Shown piece by piece: positions 9,590 to 20,949 of a stretch of 64,000 nt of DNA. The translations under genes and the position numbers were made by a program. Source of the stretch: Leptobrachium leishanense (taxonomy: Eukaryota > Chordata > Amphibia > Anura > Megophryidae); NCBI GenBank assembly GCA_009667805.1, contig CM019063.1, forward strand, positions 89,121,877 through 89,185,876. The letters run 5' to 3'. Position 1 is the first letter of the stretch. Every line of letters begins with the position of its first letter. The notes below the pieces were generated by a model. That model did no database searches and had not been told where the DNA came from. It worked only from the letters and a program-made list of their open reading frames with translations.

Positions 9590-10001
9590 TAGAAAATAAT
9601 CTTCCTTCCATTGAATCTTTTAATTTCTGTAATACATCAATGGTATCCTTGGTATGAGAGACTATATGTTTAACAATGGGCTGTAGTATGCAATCCACAT
9701 ACTCCGACAAATTACTTGTTAGTGAATTTATGTCTGCAACAATAGGTCTTCCTGGAGGTTCGACCGGGTTTTTATGGATTTTTGGCAATATGTAAAAGGA
9801 AGGGGTCTTTGGGTACACTTTATGGAGAAATTGATATTCTTTATCAGTTAGAATTAGTTCTTCCTTTCCTTTATCAAGTACTGTTTTTAATCTTACTTTG
9901 ATTTCATTGACCGGGTCTCCATTTACCTTTTTATAAGTTACCCCATCACTCCGTATCCTTGTTATTTCCATAACATACTTCTCTTTAGGTAAAATCACCA
10001 C
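9579..10001 (-). pseudogene. Reverse transcriptase fingers of the Penelope-like element
   Basis: Carries FYILPKIHKNP and PGRPIVADINSLTSNLSEYVD, both signature motifs of Penelope-like RT. Just upstream (10002-10100, another frame) the translation gives KYESIVVKPAD, the usual preceding motif, so a one-base frameshift lies at about 10003-10015. Together with 9002-9589 it makes up the RT core. Confidence 0.9.
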
Positions 10002-10106
10002 ACCCTTCCTGTATCTGCGGGTTTAACCACGATGCTTTCATATTTCTCTAAAGCCCTTATGGCATCATTTTCTTCTTTAGATAGATTATATTTCCTTTTT
10101 TTATTA

Positions 10107-10481
10107 TTATTTTCTTAATCCGCCATAACTACGGTTTTGAATACTTTCCTCAGAGATGTAGTTACGTGGAAAGAATATGGATTTCGGTTTCAAAGTAGTA
10201 TGTATATACTGATCACTTGTTAGACTTCTTTCTATAGGAGGTTTCGAGAAAAACTTCTTTAGACAAAGATTTCTCTTAAATTTCTGTAAATTAACAAAGA
10301 CATTGAATTTGTCCATTTTGTTGGTAGGGGCAAATTTTAAACCTTTCTGTAATACTTTTATTTTGGGTATAGTGAGTGGTCTACAACTTAAATTAAAAAT
10401 CTCTTCAGAATTTATCGTCTTCCTCTTTTTTCTCTGTTGTACCATTCTTCCTGCTCTATTTCCTCTTCTGATCTTTCCCAC
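10107..10481 (-). pseudogene. Pre-RT region of the Penelope-like element
   Basis: A basic segment followed by FNLSCRPLTIPKIKVLQKG and LKFAPTNKMDKFNVFVNLQK, the conserved block that precedes RT in Penelope-like elements. It ends at a stop at 10107. Its role in the protein is not established. Confidence 0.8.
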
Positions 10482-10916
10482 CTTCGTTTTCTGTCGTTTT
10501 CCCTTAATCTTGGATATATATCCCTTGGATCTCTGTTTTTCTCCCTCTCTCTGGGTGGATTCCGTAAAAAATCCTGTCCCTCTTTGATATCAGTAAGGGC
10601 TTGAAATCTATTGGTAAGAGGGATTGGGTCTCTACCAAGTACCAACCTGATTGTAATTCTCTCTTTGGCTTCCTCCATCTCTATTATGATTGAAGGTCCT
10701 AGATGCAGTGGGAAAGTTATTGTTAACACCTAATGGTATCATATTGGGATTATATGGCTGTTTCTGGGAGAATTCCCTTTCCCGTACATACCCCATTATG
10801 GGTCTATTCCACGGTCTCGCCCTCTCTGACCCCCTAAAGTTATTTGTTGCATTCATCTGATCGTAATTATGATGGCGGGGGCCTCTATTATAGGGTTCCG
10901 AATATTTCCTTTCCAC
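10412..10916 (-). pseudogene. Arg/Asn-rich linker of the Penelope-like element
   Basis: Two overlapping frames (10632-10916 and 10412-10729) encode low-complexity sequence rich in Asn, Arg, Tyr and Glu (for example NYDQMNATNNFRGSERARP, then RRWERSEEEIEQEE). The position between the N-terminal helical part and the pre-RT block fits a linker of the same polyprotein broken by one indel. No domain is recognisable. Confidence 0.55.
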
Positions 10917-11081
10917 ATTCTGTTTATACTGTCTTACAAAACCAGTTTAGACATGGGTGGTTCTTTATTACCTCATTCATAGGTCTTATGTACATTCCTT
11001 CTTTTATAATCCTCAATATCCCTTTCATATTTTCTTTTTTTAGTGGATAATACATCTGTCTCTATTTTCTGTAGCTTATTC

Positions 11082-11486
11082 TCAAGTACCTTTTGAAATA
11101 CTAGTCACTTCATCTATTGTTTCCTCTTTTTCTATAATGCTGGAAAGTTTTTCAATCTCTGCATTGATTTTAGGTAATTTTTCCTTTTTCTTTAATACCA
11201 CATAGTCCATCATGCTGACTGCAAAACTCTCCAGCAAATTATTCCATCCTAGGATGAAATCAATATCGTCTTTTTCTGAAGTGGGTGTTTTCTGAAACCT
11301 CAAGCCTCTGGGTGTGATACCTTCTTTTTTATATTTCTCTAATGTTGCTATTTCCAGCTTCATTATTATTTCCTTAATTAAATACTTTTCATATTCAATT
11401 AAGGGTTCCTTAATGTTATCAGTATTAATGCCTTCCACAGTTTCAATATTGTTGCTACCAAAAAAAGTTTCAACATTGAAACCCAC
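11082..11486 (-). pseudogene. N-terminal helical region of the Penelope-like element
   Basis: 134 residues with helical, charged sequence (YLIKEIIMKLEIATLEKYKK, GITPRGLRFQKTP) and a coiled-coil-prone end (KINAEIEKLSSIIEKEE). The pattern 'KEGITPRGLR' resembles the N-terminal part of vertebrate Penelope-like ORFs. It is followed downstream by the basic linker in another frame. The 5' end of the element is taken to lie near 11520. Confidence 0.65.
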
Positions 11487-11520
11487 CTGGTTTCTGGGAT
11501 GCTATAATCACCTATAGAGG

Positions 11521-13371
11521 ATTTACCATATACAGATTGAATACAAACCAAATTAATATATTTAATTTAGGTTTTCTTTCCATTCACTTGCTTTATTTTT
11601 ACAATTTAAAAAATTCAAACTATTGACATTTCTAATTTTTAATGCAGTTTGCTTTACAGCATTTTTACACCTATGAATAATGTATAAGTATTTGAGAGAG
11701 AAAAAAATTACAAATGGAGTAAAGTCAATATCTTACAGTGTAGAAAATGAATTGTCATGAATTGAAAACAAAAAGCAAGCAAAAGTATACATTCATGATT
11801 TAATGCATAAAATATAATTTGTTTCTACAAGGCAACCTGTCAAAATTCATGAATGTTTATTCACTCTAGACATTTTGGTAAATGATCTCATGGATCACGT
11901 AGTTCCTGCTAGAAGAATAAAGAAAATAAGATTGTGTGATCTGTAGGGTGCAAAATGCAATGTGTTCAAATATCCATTCAAGGCTAAAATATATTCCTTA
12001 ACTGCCTGCTTGTTTATTTTCACCTTGGGAGGTAAAGAAAAGAAAGCAAAAAATAGAGTGCAGCATTTGACTGGTGATTGGCAATTGTAGTATGTTTCAG
12101 TTCAAAATGATTCATTGCAGATTAAGAAATATCAGAAATCCAGGTTATTTATTTTCCGATAGGCATCCAAATTTACTAAGGCTGTTCTTCCCGAAACGAT
12201 GCAAGGAAATTATAAATCTTGAGCAAATTATACATCTTGAGCTAATGTGCAAAGTTGGAGAAATAGTAGCAGGAAATGTTTTTTCTTTAACATTTGTCAG
12301 TCTTTGTTTGGCATTTGCAAGAATAATAATAATTTCGCAAACTATCCTACATGAATCTTAAATTATCCATTTATTACCAATTACCATTTCTTTACCAATT
12401 TTTCCTCTGTAGAGCAATCAGGCAGCACCGTGTCTTCCACCAATGCAAAATCATCATACATTTTCAAGCCCTCCAGGGCTGAGTCTTCCATGCAACATCC
12501 GAACCACTCTACTCCACCCCAGATATTTCCATCATCCAATGCTCTTCAGTGTGGAAGCAGTAGTGTGATTACTTTAGTGTGATATAGCTCAATAAGCTCA
12601 CAAAACGGCTTTTGTTCTTTGGCTGCACCACGCTCTTCTCTGCTGTTTCTTCTTTTCTGGTCCTTCTTCACCTCCTCTGTTACCATGAAACAACCTCCCC
12701 AATTGTTCATATAGAGGTGATTTTTGCCACCGAAATGAGGGTCAGTCAATAAGCTCACAGTATCGTCAATGGCATGAGCTATGATATACATAGGATAATT
12801 GCCAGGAGAACAATCTAGACCAAATAGCCGATTTGGAAAGTGAGATAAATGGGAGAATTTTTCTGGTTTGGCTATTTTGACCTAGAATTTTCACTTCTCC
12901 AATCATCGTCCGGAGTTTCACCTTTCTTTGAATAGACGTGTAAGTGTCACATCTGCTTTAAGAATCCAACCAAAGTGTTCTAATGGATTTTTCAGATTTG
13001 CACAATCAAATTTTCCCTCATTCAAACTACAATATACAAATTTCACGTTCACAACATCTCAGAACACTAGCAGCTTCTCACCAAATCTGAAGAGCTGCAG
13101 TTCTTTTGCGCTTACAAAGTACCTTCAATAACCTTCTGTTTTGTAATAGGTCATCAGAAATCATTTTGTGCAGCAGGTCCTTAATTTATTTATTGCAAAT
13201 GGTATAGTAACCATATAATAACCTCCACCAATCACTAGAAACGTATTGAGCAGATATGACACTATTTCCCCTTGATGCCATGTTGTCCCTTGTGTAATGC
13301 CTATATTATAATCATATTGTCCTTGCTTGAACATTATTGCCAGAATTTTCCACATTAGTACCCCACTGAAC
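11521..13371. other. A/T-rich stretch without a supported gene
   Basis: No recognisable coding domain. A short minus-strand open frame at 12546-12791 (81 codons) has balanced amino-acid content, but I do not recognise it and see no splice evidence. The segment 12882-12955 matches 24099-24165 (both contain TTTTGACCTAGAATTTT followed by a gapped match ending in TTTCACC...GAATAG), so a further repeat family is present here. Confidence 0.5.
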
Positions 13372-13570
13372 CAGCTGGGTGGAGTAGAGGTAACATCACT
13401 GCTCTGTGTGGAGATAGACTGTGGAGTCACAGGTTCAATCCCAGCAAGAGCACCTCTCCAGTAAGTGTCCTTGGGCAAGACACCTAATGGTACATACTCG
13501 CCACCCAGGAAATACTTGAAAATGAGAGAAATCTCGTGTATCCTTCCTGGTAAAATCATTTCTCCAAAAA
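13372..13570 (+). mobile_element. tRNA-derived SINE, copy A
   Basis: A tRNA-like head (box-A-like region TGGAGTAGAGGTAACATC at 13380; box B GGTTCAATCCC at 13432-13442) is followed by a body (AAGTGTCCTTGGGCAAGACA) and a 3' tail ending in TCCTTCCTGGTAAAATC with an A-run. The tail equals the 3' end of the LINE at 45871-46850. Pol III boxes imply transcription from the head. A second copy lies at 28412-28592 (minus) and a head fragment at 31079-31122. Confidence 0.82.
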
Positions 13571-13889
13571 AAACCTCTTACACTGCTACCAAATTCTCAT
13601 CCTAACATATAACTGCCACAGTTCTCTTGAGTAGCTACCAAACTACAACATACCTCATTTTCCTATTTCCTCTCGCAATGCAGTTCCACTCTAAGTTGCT
13701 TGTATTAATGTCTCTCATGAAAAATGCAAATCATGAATAATTTTTGTAGTAAAAATGCTAAATTCACAAAAGAAATTGGAAATATTAATTAGTGTGCTGT
13801 AAAAAATAAATAAAGCAGAGTTATTTCTGCTGATAAACAGGGATGGCCTATCCATGGGTCATCAATAAGGGCACAGCTCCAGGTGGTTC

Positions 13890-13964
13890 ATGTTAAGGGC
13901 CGGGGTTTTGCTCCGTGATACTTTCATCTCCACCACATATTTCTGTGAGTTTTATTGCTGTGGA
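13890..13964. repeat. 40-bp satellite block, left part (split by solo LTR)
   Basis: Degenerate units (CTCCGTGATACTTTCATCTC, TTCTGTGAGTTTTATTGCTG) match the array at 30213-31078. The array is interrupted at 13964 by a solo LTR and resumes at 15058. Confidence 0.7.
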
Positions 13965-15057
13965 TGTAATGCCCCACGCCGCGGTCGGACCGCGGCCGCC
14001 ATGTTGGGACGCCTGACAGACTCACCTGAGGTCCCTCGTGGCGCGTCGCTCCCTGGTTCCGGCCTGCAGCTCGAGGGAGGAGAGCCAGGAGGTGTTCCAC
14101 GCCGCCTCCGCGATCCATCTGAGCAGAAGTCAGGCGCGCATGCGCGATCGTCCATCCTAGAGTATGAAGACCTAGGTACTCTGGCGCCCTCTGCTGGTCA
14201 AGTTAAGGTACTGCATCCCACCTGCACTGGAGATCCTCGTATACCACCAATTAATCTACCAAGCACTCAGGTATCCCTATTCCACCTGCGAGTCCCAGGT
14301 GAACGGTGTTCGTATGATTCCCTGAACCCTATTTAAACCTGCCGCCTTCTCCAGTTCACTAACCAGGTTATACTGTGGTTACACCACGTTACCCAGCGGT
14401 TCCCCTTCGTGTTACTCCAAGAGAATTCTGACGTCTGTTCCTGCTGCCACGGTACCAGCTCCGCTTCTGTTCCTGCTGCCACGGTACCAGCTCCGCTTCT
14501 GTTCCTGCTGCCACGGTACCAGCTCCGCTTCTGTTCCTGCTGCCACGGTACCAGCTCCGCTTCTGTTCCTGCTGCCACGGTACCAGCTCCGCTTCTGTTC
14601 CTGCTGCCACGGTACCAGCTCCGCTTCTGTTCCTGCTGCCATGGTACCAGCTCCGCTTCTGTTCCTGCTGCCACGGTACCAGCTCCGCTTCTGATCCTGC
14701 TGCCACGGTAACCGCTCCGCTTCTGTTCTTGCTGCCACAGAACCAACTCCGCTTCCATTCCGCTTCCATCTCCCGGCTTGCCTCTACGACACCAGTTCCA
14801 GATCCTGTCTTCAAATCCAATACCTCTACCCCTGGACTAATTCCAAGATTGCAACCCGTATTATTTATCCTTACAACTCTCCGTTCTGGACTTTTATTTC
14901 GGTCAAAGAAACCTTGCAGTACTTTTATTCTGGACTTATATTTTGTTGCCTTTAGTAAAAGTTTAATCGATCATATCCCTTCTGGTCTCCTCCTTCGGCT
15001 TGCCATTGGGTTCCATACACCTAACACCATACAGGGGTCAAAGCCTCTGCCCTTACA
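13965..15057 (+). mobile_element. Solo LTR (1093 bp) with 5-bp target duplication
   Basis: Begins TGTAATGCC and ends CCTTACA, giving TGTAA/TTACA inverted ends. Both flanks carry GTGGA (13960-13964 and 15058-15062), a 5-bp target-site duplication, and removing the insertion restores the satellite unit. A TATA-like TATTTAAA at about 14329 precedes a possible start, and this sets the plus orientation. No internal gag-pol is present, so it is a recombination remnant. The LTR contains a 32-bp minisatellite and a CpG-rich 5' part. Confidence 0.85.
14434..14756 (+). repeat. 32-bp minisatellite inside the solo LTR (about 10 units)
   Basis: Unit GTTCCTGCTGCCACGGTACC plus AGCTCCGCTTCT, period 32, nearly identical for eight units and degenerate in the last two. 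Because 32 is not a multiple of three, every frame is open across it, giving spurious repetitive proteins on both strands. Confidence 0.92.
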
Positions 15058-15200
15058 GTGGAGCTCTGTGATACGCTCATACACACCGCACATTGCTGTG
15101 GAGCTCTGTGATACGCTCATATGCACTGAAGATTACTGTGAGCTTTGTAACTTCCTCATACACTCATACAAGATGCATATTTCTGTGAGTTTTACTGACG
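15058..15200. repeat. 40-bp satellite block, right part
   Basis: Units such as GTGGAGCTCTGTGATACGCT continue the array interrupted by the solo LTR, then degrade by about 15200. They belong to the family of 30213-31078. Confidence 0.8.
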
Positions 15201-16198
15201 TGGAGTTGCCCATTGGACTGACAGTGCTGATGCAGAACAAACCAGCTGCACTTTTCCTCAGGAAGGGATTTCAATATTTTCAATTAAAACAATACTTGAT
15301 TGAATTAACACCTTATATGCCTTATAAAACTAAAACTAACGAATGTATTTATTTTTCACTCCAGTCCCTATCAGCTGTCAGAACTATCCAGCAGATTGGG
15401 GGCAGCTGGCGGTCAATGACCCCAGGGTATCAGGCCGTCTGTGAGTAGGGCCAAGGTCCATTTGACATGCTCTTTTGATGCTGCTACCCTTCTGATATTA
15501 TTCGTTAAACATGAGAAAGAAAATTCAAAATCTTTAGCTTCTATTCCATACCTACATCCTGTCACCACACAGGGGAAAAAATGCTAGCCTTGAAACTGCA
15601 TACAAATTATTATTATTTTCTGGGGGGGGGACCCTGCTTGCTGCTTGGCTTCCATTCAAGAATACAACATTATTATGCAGTTTTGTAGAGTATTGTCTTT
15701 TATTTTACAAATAAATTCACTCTACTCGGTAATGATATGAAGTTTCTCTGGGATATTCAGTGTTTCTCATGTGCATATTTTGACATCCCATGTGATGGAT
15801 GCTTCAAGATGCTCAGTATCTCCTTTTCTATTAAGCAAATCCAAGTTTGAACATTCACGTTTTAAAGCCCTTGAAGGAACTGTAAGGATAGCTACTATTT
15901 TCTGACTAATTGGGATGAAAAAAGTTACTGACAGAGCGAAATAAGTCCGCAAACTTGCATGTCCTTTTTCAATTTATCTTGTGCGATAGCATGTTAGTAA
16001 AACATTACGATATTCTTAAACAATGTGGCATATGTCACTGAACGACATATCAAGGCTATATACAATGAAGGTTTGTATGTGGGAGGCAATTAGAGCAGTT
16101 CACCTTTCAGAATTTATTTGCGGGGGATCTGAAATATTATTTTCGCATTTTATAGCTAGTTAGTAGATAGAATTTTTTTTTTCCTCAAAATCATTTAT
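15201..16198. other. No gene seen
   Basis: A/T-rich sequence with a short G-run near 15625 and no coding or repeat signature that I recognise. Confidence 0.5.
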
Positions 16199-16250
16199 TC
16201 AACGCTGCGGAATATGCTGGCGCTGTATAAATAAAGAATAATAATAATTT
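16199..16250 (+). mobile_element. L2-type LINE 3' end fragment
   Basis: GCTGCGGAATATGCTGGCGC followed by TATAAATAAAGAATAATAAT is the typical 3' terminus of L2-like LINEs, and matches the reverse complement of 17010-17062. Confidence 0.75.
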
Positions 16251-17009
16251 ATAGCATTAATTTGCTCATACTCACACTCTAAAATGTTTTTTAAAAAAAA
16301 CATTTGTTATATACAGTAATCTATTCACTTAGGTTGACATATAATATTATAACTTGATATTATTCAAGAAGATTTCATTTTTATGCTTAATCTTGAATGA
16401 CTGTATAAATGCAACAAAAAATATAAACAATGTGAAGATGATAATTCAGTAAGATATTGCTTAGCCCTGGGATTTCTTATTCTTGAGATTAAAGATGGTT
16501 CGTGCCTGTGGAAGCTGAGGAGTACATTCACCAGTGCACACACCTCTCGCATACTTTGTGTGTACCAGGATATGCACTACTCACCTAATATGTCAGCTGT
16601 CATAGTCATGGTACATAGTTGCAGGTTGGAGCCCAGAATGTGGCATGTATAAACTGCATGGCAGGCAGAATAACAATTGCAGACAAGGGGGTAACAGGGC
16701 ATAGGAAACAAAAGCAGAGCAGGAAAGTGTACAACAAGTACAAAGGGTAGGGAGTGATGGGGATGACAGGAACACAGCAGAGTTGGTTTCAGGAAACACA
16801 GTAGACTTGACACAAGGCAGGTTGGGAGCACATAGGTCTTCGATACACAGCAGACTGGGATTCACCATAAACCGGTGTGAAAAAGCATAGGCTCTTCAGG
16901 GCAACAGGTAGATTATCCAAGTAGGACAAGATATGGTAAATAGGGTACAGAAGTTAAAACGTAACATTTATTGATGCAAGTAAAAAATGTATGAACCGTC
17001 AGTCTGACA
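16251..17009. other. No gene seen
   Basis: Unremarkable sequence between two L2-type ends; short minus-strand open frames at 16577-16868 lack any recognisable domain. Confidence 0.5.
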
Positions 17010-18460
17010 CATTATTATTCTTTATTTATAAAGCGCCAGCATATTCCGCAGCGCTGTACAATAAGCACAGTATAGACAGGGTTACAATACATTGAACAAC
17101 ATTTGACAAACAGTACAGGAGGAGATGAGAGCCCTATTCCCGTAGGAACTCACAATCTAGGAGGGTTGGGGTTGGAAACAGGAGGAGAGGACTGTAAGGC
17201 GAGAGTGATTGATGGTTGTGTCAGTGAGTTGGGTGGTAGGCTTCCCTAAATAGGAATGTTTTAAGGGAGCGTTTGAAGGAAGAGAAGTTAGGGGAAAGTC
17301 TGACAGTACGAGGGAGAGCGTTCCAGAGAGTGGGGGCTGCGCGTGTGAAGTCCTGCAGTCTATCATGGGAAGAGGTGATGCGGGGAGAAGCTAGGCGCAG
17401 GTCACTGTTTGACCTTAGGGAGCGGGCTGGGGTGTATTTGGTGATTAGTGAGGACAGGTAGTGGGGCGCTGAGTTAGTGAGGGTTTTGTAGGTAAGGATA
17501 AGGATTTTGAACTTAATTCTGCAGTGGATGGGGAGCCAGTGAAGGGACTCGCAGAGGGGAGCGGCAGAGACAGAGTGGCGGGTGAGGTGAATTAGCCTGG
17601 CGGAGGCGTTCAGGATGAATTGTAGGGGGGAGAGGCAGGACAGAGGGAGGCCAGATAAGCGATTATTGCAATAGTCGAGTCGGGAGATTACCAGGGCGTG
17701 TATGAGTTGTTTTGTGGTGACAGCGGTAAGAAATGGCCGAATTCTGGAAATATTACGCAGTTGGTATCGGCAGGAGGAGGAAAGAGACTGGATGTGGGGG
17801 ATGAAGGAAAGAGCAGAGTCAAGTGTAACTCCAAGACAGCGAACTTGGTTTGATGGGGAGATGGTGATACCCTCCACCATGATAGAGAAGTCAGGAGGTG
17901 GGGAGGCATTGGAGGGAGGAATAAGTAGCTCAGTCTTTGACATGTTGATCTTTAGGTGGTGGGAGGCCATCCAGGAGGAGATGCCAGATAAACAGTCACT
18001 GACTTTTGAGAGGACAGGGGGAGAGAGATCAGGGGTAGAGAGGTAGATCTGAGTGTCATCAGCGTAGAGGTGGTAATTAAAGCCAAAGCTGTTGATGATT
18101 TTGCCCAGGGAGGAGGTGTAGATGGAAAAGAGCAGAGGACCAAGGACAGAGCCTTGAGGTACACCAACAGATAGAGGCAATGAAGAGGAGGAGTTACCAG
18201 CAAAGGACACACAGAAGGACCTGTTGGATAAATAGGAGTCAACCCAAGCAAGTGCAGTGTCACCGAGACCCAGAGAGTTGAGGGTCTGTAGAAGGAGGGG
18301 GTGGTCAACAGTGTCAAACATATAACATATAGTGTAGTATAAGACAAAGATGAGCTGGGGTGTGAACATCACAATGTCAGCATCATAGGGTAAGGAAATG
18401 AGGTACGGTAATAGAATCACAGGGGTCTGAAAAGTAGATAGATTTACCAGAAACATAGGT
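17010..18460 (-). mobile_element. L2-like LINE, 5'-truncated
   Basis: The minus-strand element ends at about 17010 with the L2-type tail (AGCGCTGCGGAATATGCTGG then ATAAATAAAGAATAATAAT). The coding remnant covers the RT palm through the C-terminus; the endonuclease and RT fingers are missing, so truncation occurred at about 18460, as expected for target-primed reverse transcription. Confidence 0.88.
17221..18456 (-). pseudogene. L2-like reverse transcriptase, C-terminal part
   Basis: Contains [20 protein letters not shown] and the catalytic box [12 protein letters not shown], followed by [14 protein letters not shown] (thumb) and the L2-type C-terminal sequence [29 protein letters not shown]. 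The frame is open for about 400 residues to its stop at 17221. The N-terminal 35-40 residues before [13 protein letters not shown] look like non-homologous read-in, so the true homology starts at about 18340. Confidence 0.88.
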
Positions 18461-18499
18461 GAGAGATAAATATTTCGTGAGTAAGCAGCCCTGTGCTAA

Positions 18500-19383
18500 C
18501 TGTGGCGGTTCGTGCCACCTACATTACCCAACTATGCTTAGAGACAATAGATAAAGCCTTCAAAATAGGCAGACACCCTCAGGCAAACAAAAGACATAAA
18601 GGCAGTGAAAAACAACCAAACATAGACACTTGATGTGTTTCGCCGTACAAAGCTGGCTTTTTCAAGAATGAGCATGCTCCCTACCTTCAAAGTTATTTAT
18701 ACTAATAGCCCAACAATGAATTTATTCTGGTATATCACGTCACCATATTCCGTTGCGTGACAATAGACGCCATCGGCAGGGCGCCCTATCGGATTTGCGC
18801 GCATTTACCCTCGTTCACTCCATAGTGAAGTATCACTGTCCACAGCACATGCGTGCCATGAAAGTGACTCGGGGCCACGGAAACCGGGACAAGGAACCTA
18901 CAACACGGTATGCTCATCTCAGGGTCCTACTGCTGTCATGCCTGCTGGTGCCCCTGCAGTGCGGTCTCCCCAACAGAGAGGGCGCCAGTCTATGAATCAG
19001 GCCTCTTTGAATGCTGCACCTGAGCAGAGACCTAGGCCTTTAAATATCAGTCACTGACTGTGCTCTGAGCCCTGACGTGGTTTACGCTACCCCTCAGCGC
19101 GTGTCTTCTAGCTCCTGCATTTGATTATCTGGTTTGACTTCTGGCTTGTATATTTGACTGTGATTTCTGTGTTTATCCCTTGGCATATGTTTATCTTGTG
19201 TACCGACCTCTTGCTTGTTATTACAACGATATCTCTCCTGTCCCTGATCTGTACTTCTATGTATTGTTTGTATACCCACTTTAGATTAGTACCTGGCCAT
19301 TATCAAGGACCAGCTTCTCAGATAAGGGTTTTACTTGCCTTGCTGGGTTTTGTCTGCGTGCTGGGTGACTCTATATCCTTACA
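18500..19383 (+). mobile_element. LTR-like segment, possible solo LTR (boundaries uncertain)
   Basis: The stretch has LTR character: a CpG-richer 5' part, a TATA-like TTTAAATATC at about 19039, then pyrimidine-rich sequence with CTGACGTGG and GGCTTGTATATTTGAC, ending ...ATCCTTACA at 19384, like the end of the solo LTR at 15057. I could not fix a matching TG start or a target duplication. Confidence 0.35.
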
Positions 19384-19439
19384 ACTGCAAGCTAGTACAG
19401 TATGGTATAGTAAACGCCGAGACAGAAGTGTGTAGCACT

Positions 19440-20184
19440 AATATATTATTTCAACCTAGAGACACACCGCTACTGTAGCTCCGCACAGGCAGGTTGGTGT
19501 GAAAATGAAGATTGGAACACAAAGTGTAGGCAGGAAAGGTGATGCCGTGGTTCAAGTTACAGCAGAACCAGTGCTTGGTTTCTGACATCAATCAAATGGA
19601 CCATCAAAGAAAGCATTCTCTTGGAACCTGTATCTCACATGAGGATTGATAATCTCCTCCGTAGTAATTACAATCTTTAGATAATAATGATCATGAAAAA
19701 GGTTAAAACATAAAAATGACAAATTCAATGTGATGGGGAAAAAATTCAAAAAATCTTTTGAGCAATATATAAACTATAGATAAATGTTTTTCCAGATGTG
19801 AATCCTTATTAACATGAAATAGGCAGAGATACGGATCCCCTATAAAATGCATGTGGACGAGGAGAAAAAAGACACTTTGGGAAAATCATAGTGACATTGA
19901 GACTGAGACACCAACACCTCCACCACTTTCCAAGTTGCTGCCACTTTCAACCTGGTTTCACTATTCCCTTCACAGCTGCCACCTACACCACTGCCAGACT
20001 ACATACTGTACAGTCCCCACTGGCATCAATACAGTCTATGGACTGGAGAAGACACTCCCACTTGATCCCACTGTCTAATATTGTGCACAGACCCTGCTGC
20101 AGTGTCATGTAGTATTTTAATACCTGCGTGCCAAAGTTGCTATTAAAAATGCTATTTTATAAAAAGAAAAAAAGTGTACATTTC
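19440..20184. other. No gene seen
   Basis: No coding domain or repeat signature recognised; short open frames at 19851-20112 overlap in two phases and look random. Confidence 0.5.
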
Positions 20185-20924
20185 GAGTACCATTACATTC
20201 TTGGTGCTAACATTAGCGCTCACCGGAGTGAGCGTTAACGTTAGCGCTGGTGGCCCCACCATATTACAATCCAAACACTAAGAGGTTAAAAAATCCATTA
20301 ACGATTGGAATCTTGCGCTTTTCAAGCGCGAGGTTACTGTACTTTGCGCTCCCTATGCTTAACATGGGGAGCGCAAAGAGTTAATTAGCGTTAGTATTAC
20401 AATATTCTAATGCTAATTACCGTCCGACTGCGGTTACTGAAAAGTCAACACCAGGTCCAGGCTGTGGTTAACGGTTTCCGCTGCTGCAGAATCCGTCAGC
20501 ACCAGAAGAAACCCCCCAGAATCAATCATATACTCACCTCCTATCCCACGGCAAGGACCACGGCTCCAACTGCCTCCTCTGGCCGCCAGGAGCAGGGCGA
20601 GACTGAGGGAAAAAGTCCCCCAGTCTCCCCCCTGTGGATCACTACGCCGACCAGGTGGGTCTCGCGAGGCGAGATCCGGCAGGTCATGTGACTGGCCCCA
20701 TCTGCCTCAATGGAGTCCTATCGACTCCATGGAGGAGATGCATGCAGCAGCGCTTAGCGCTATCGCTTGCATAACGGGGCTTAGTGCCCGATAACGATGC
20801 AGTCAGCTTTTTTAGCGCCTGCCTCGTAATATTGCACTAAAACGGGGACGCAAAATAGAAACCTGCAGGCGCAGGTTTTTCTCCTTTGCGTTCCCGTTTT
20901 AGCGTGAATAGTGTAATGATGCCC
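20185..20924. mobile_element. Palindrome-rich MITE, GGGC-NN-TATTACA TIR family, copy 1
   Basis: The right end read inward is GGGCATCATTACAC; the left end GAGTACCATTACATTC then TTGGTGCTAACATTAGC matches the end at 54541-54576 (TTGGTGCTAACTTAAC). Internal hairpins include CTTTGCGCTCCC with GGGAGCGCAAAG and CGCTCAC with GTGAGCG. No ORF. It shares its TIR type with the foldback at 53392-54508. Confidence 0.55.
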
Positions 20925-20949
20925 TTCATCTTTCACCTGGACTCACAAT

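Larger units (their letters stand above)
8083..11520 (-). mobile_element. Penelope-like retroelement (RT plus GIY-YIG), degenerate
   Basis: Read right to left the element shows an N-terminal helical region (11082-11486), an Arg/Asn-rich linker (10412-10916), the pre-RT block (10107-10481), RT (9002-10001) and a GIY-YIG endonuclease (8170-8565). This order is diagnostic of endonuclease-bearing Penelope-like elements. Several frameshifts break the frame, for example at about 10000-10030, where the KPAD motif is followed by a one-base slip. The long N-terminal region suggests the vertebrate Neptune group, but that assignment is tentative. Confidence 0.9.

Noticed and set aside
12546..12791. 81-codon minus-strand frame that looks compositionally like an exon
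   Set aside because: No recognised domain, no convincing splice sites seen and no adjoining exon; kept only as a remark.
14333..14820. Repetitive proteins readable in three frames (SWYRGSRNRSGAGTVAAG-type)
   Set aside because: A 32-bp tandem repeat is open in every frame by construction; it lies in a solo LTR and encodes no known domain.
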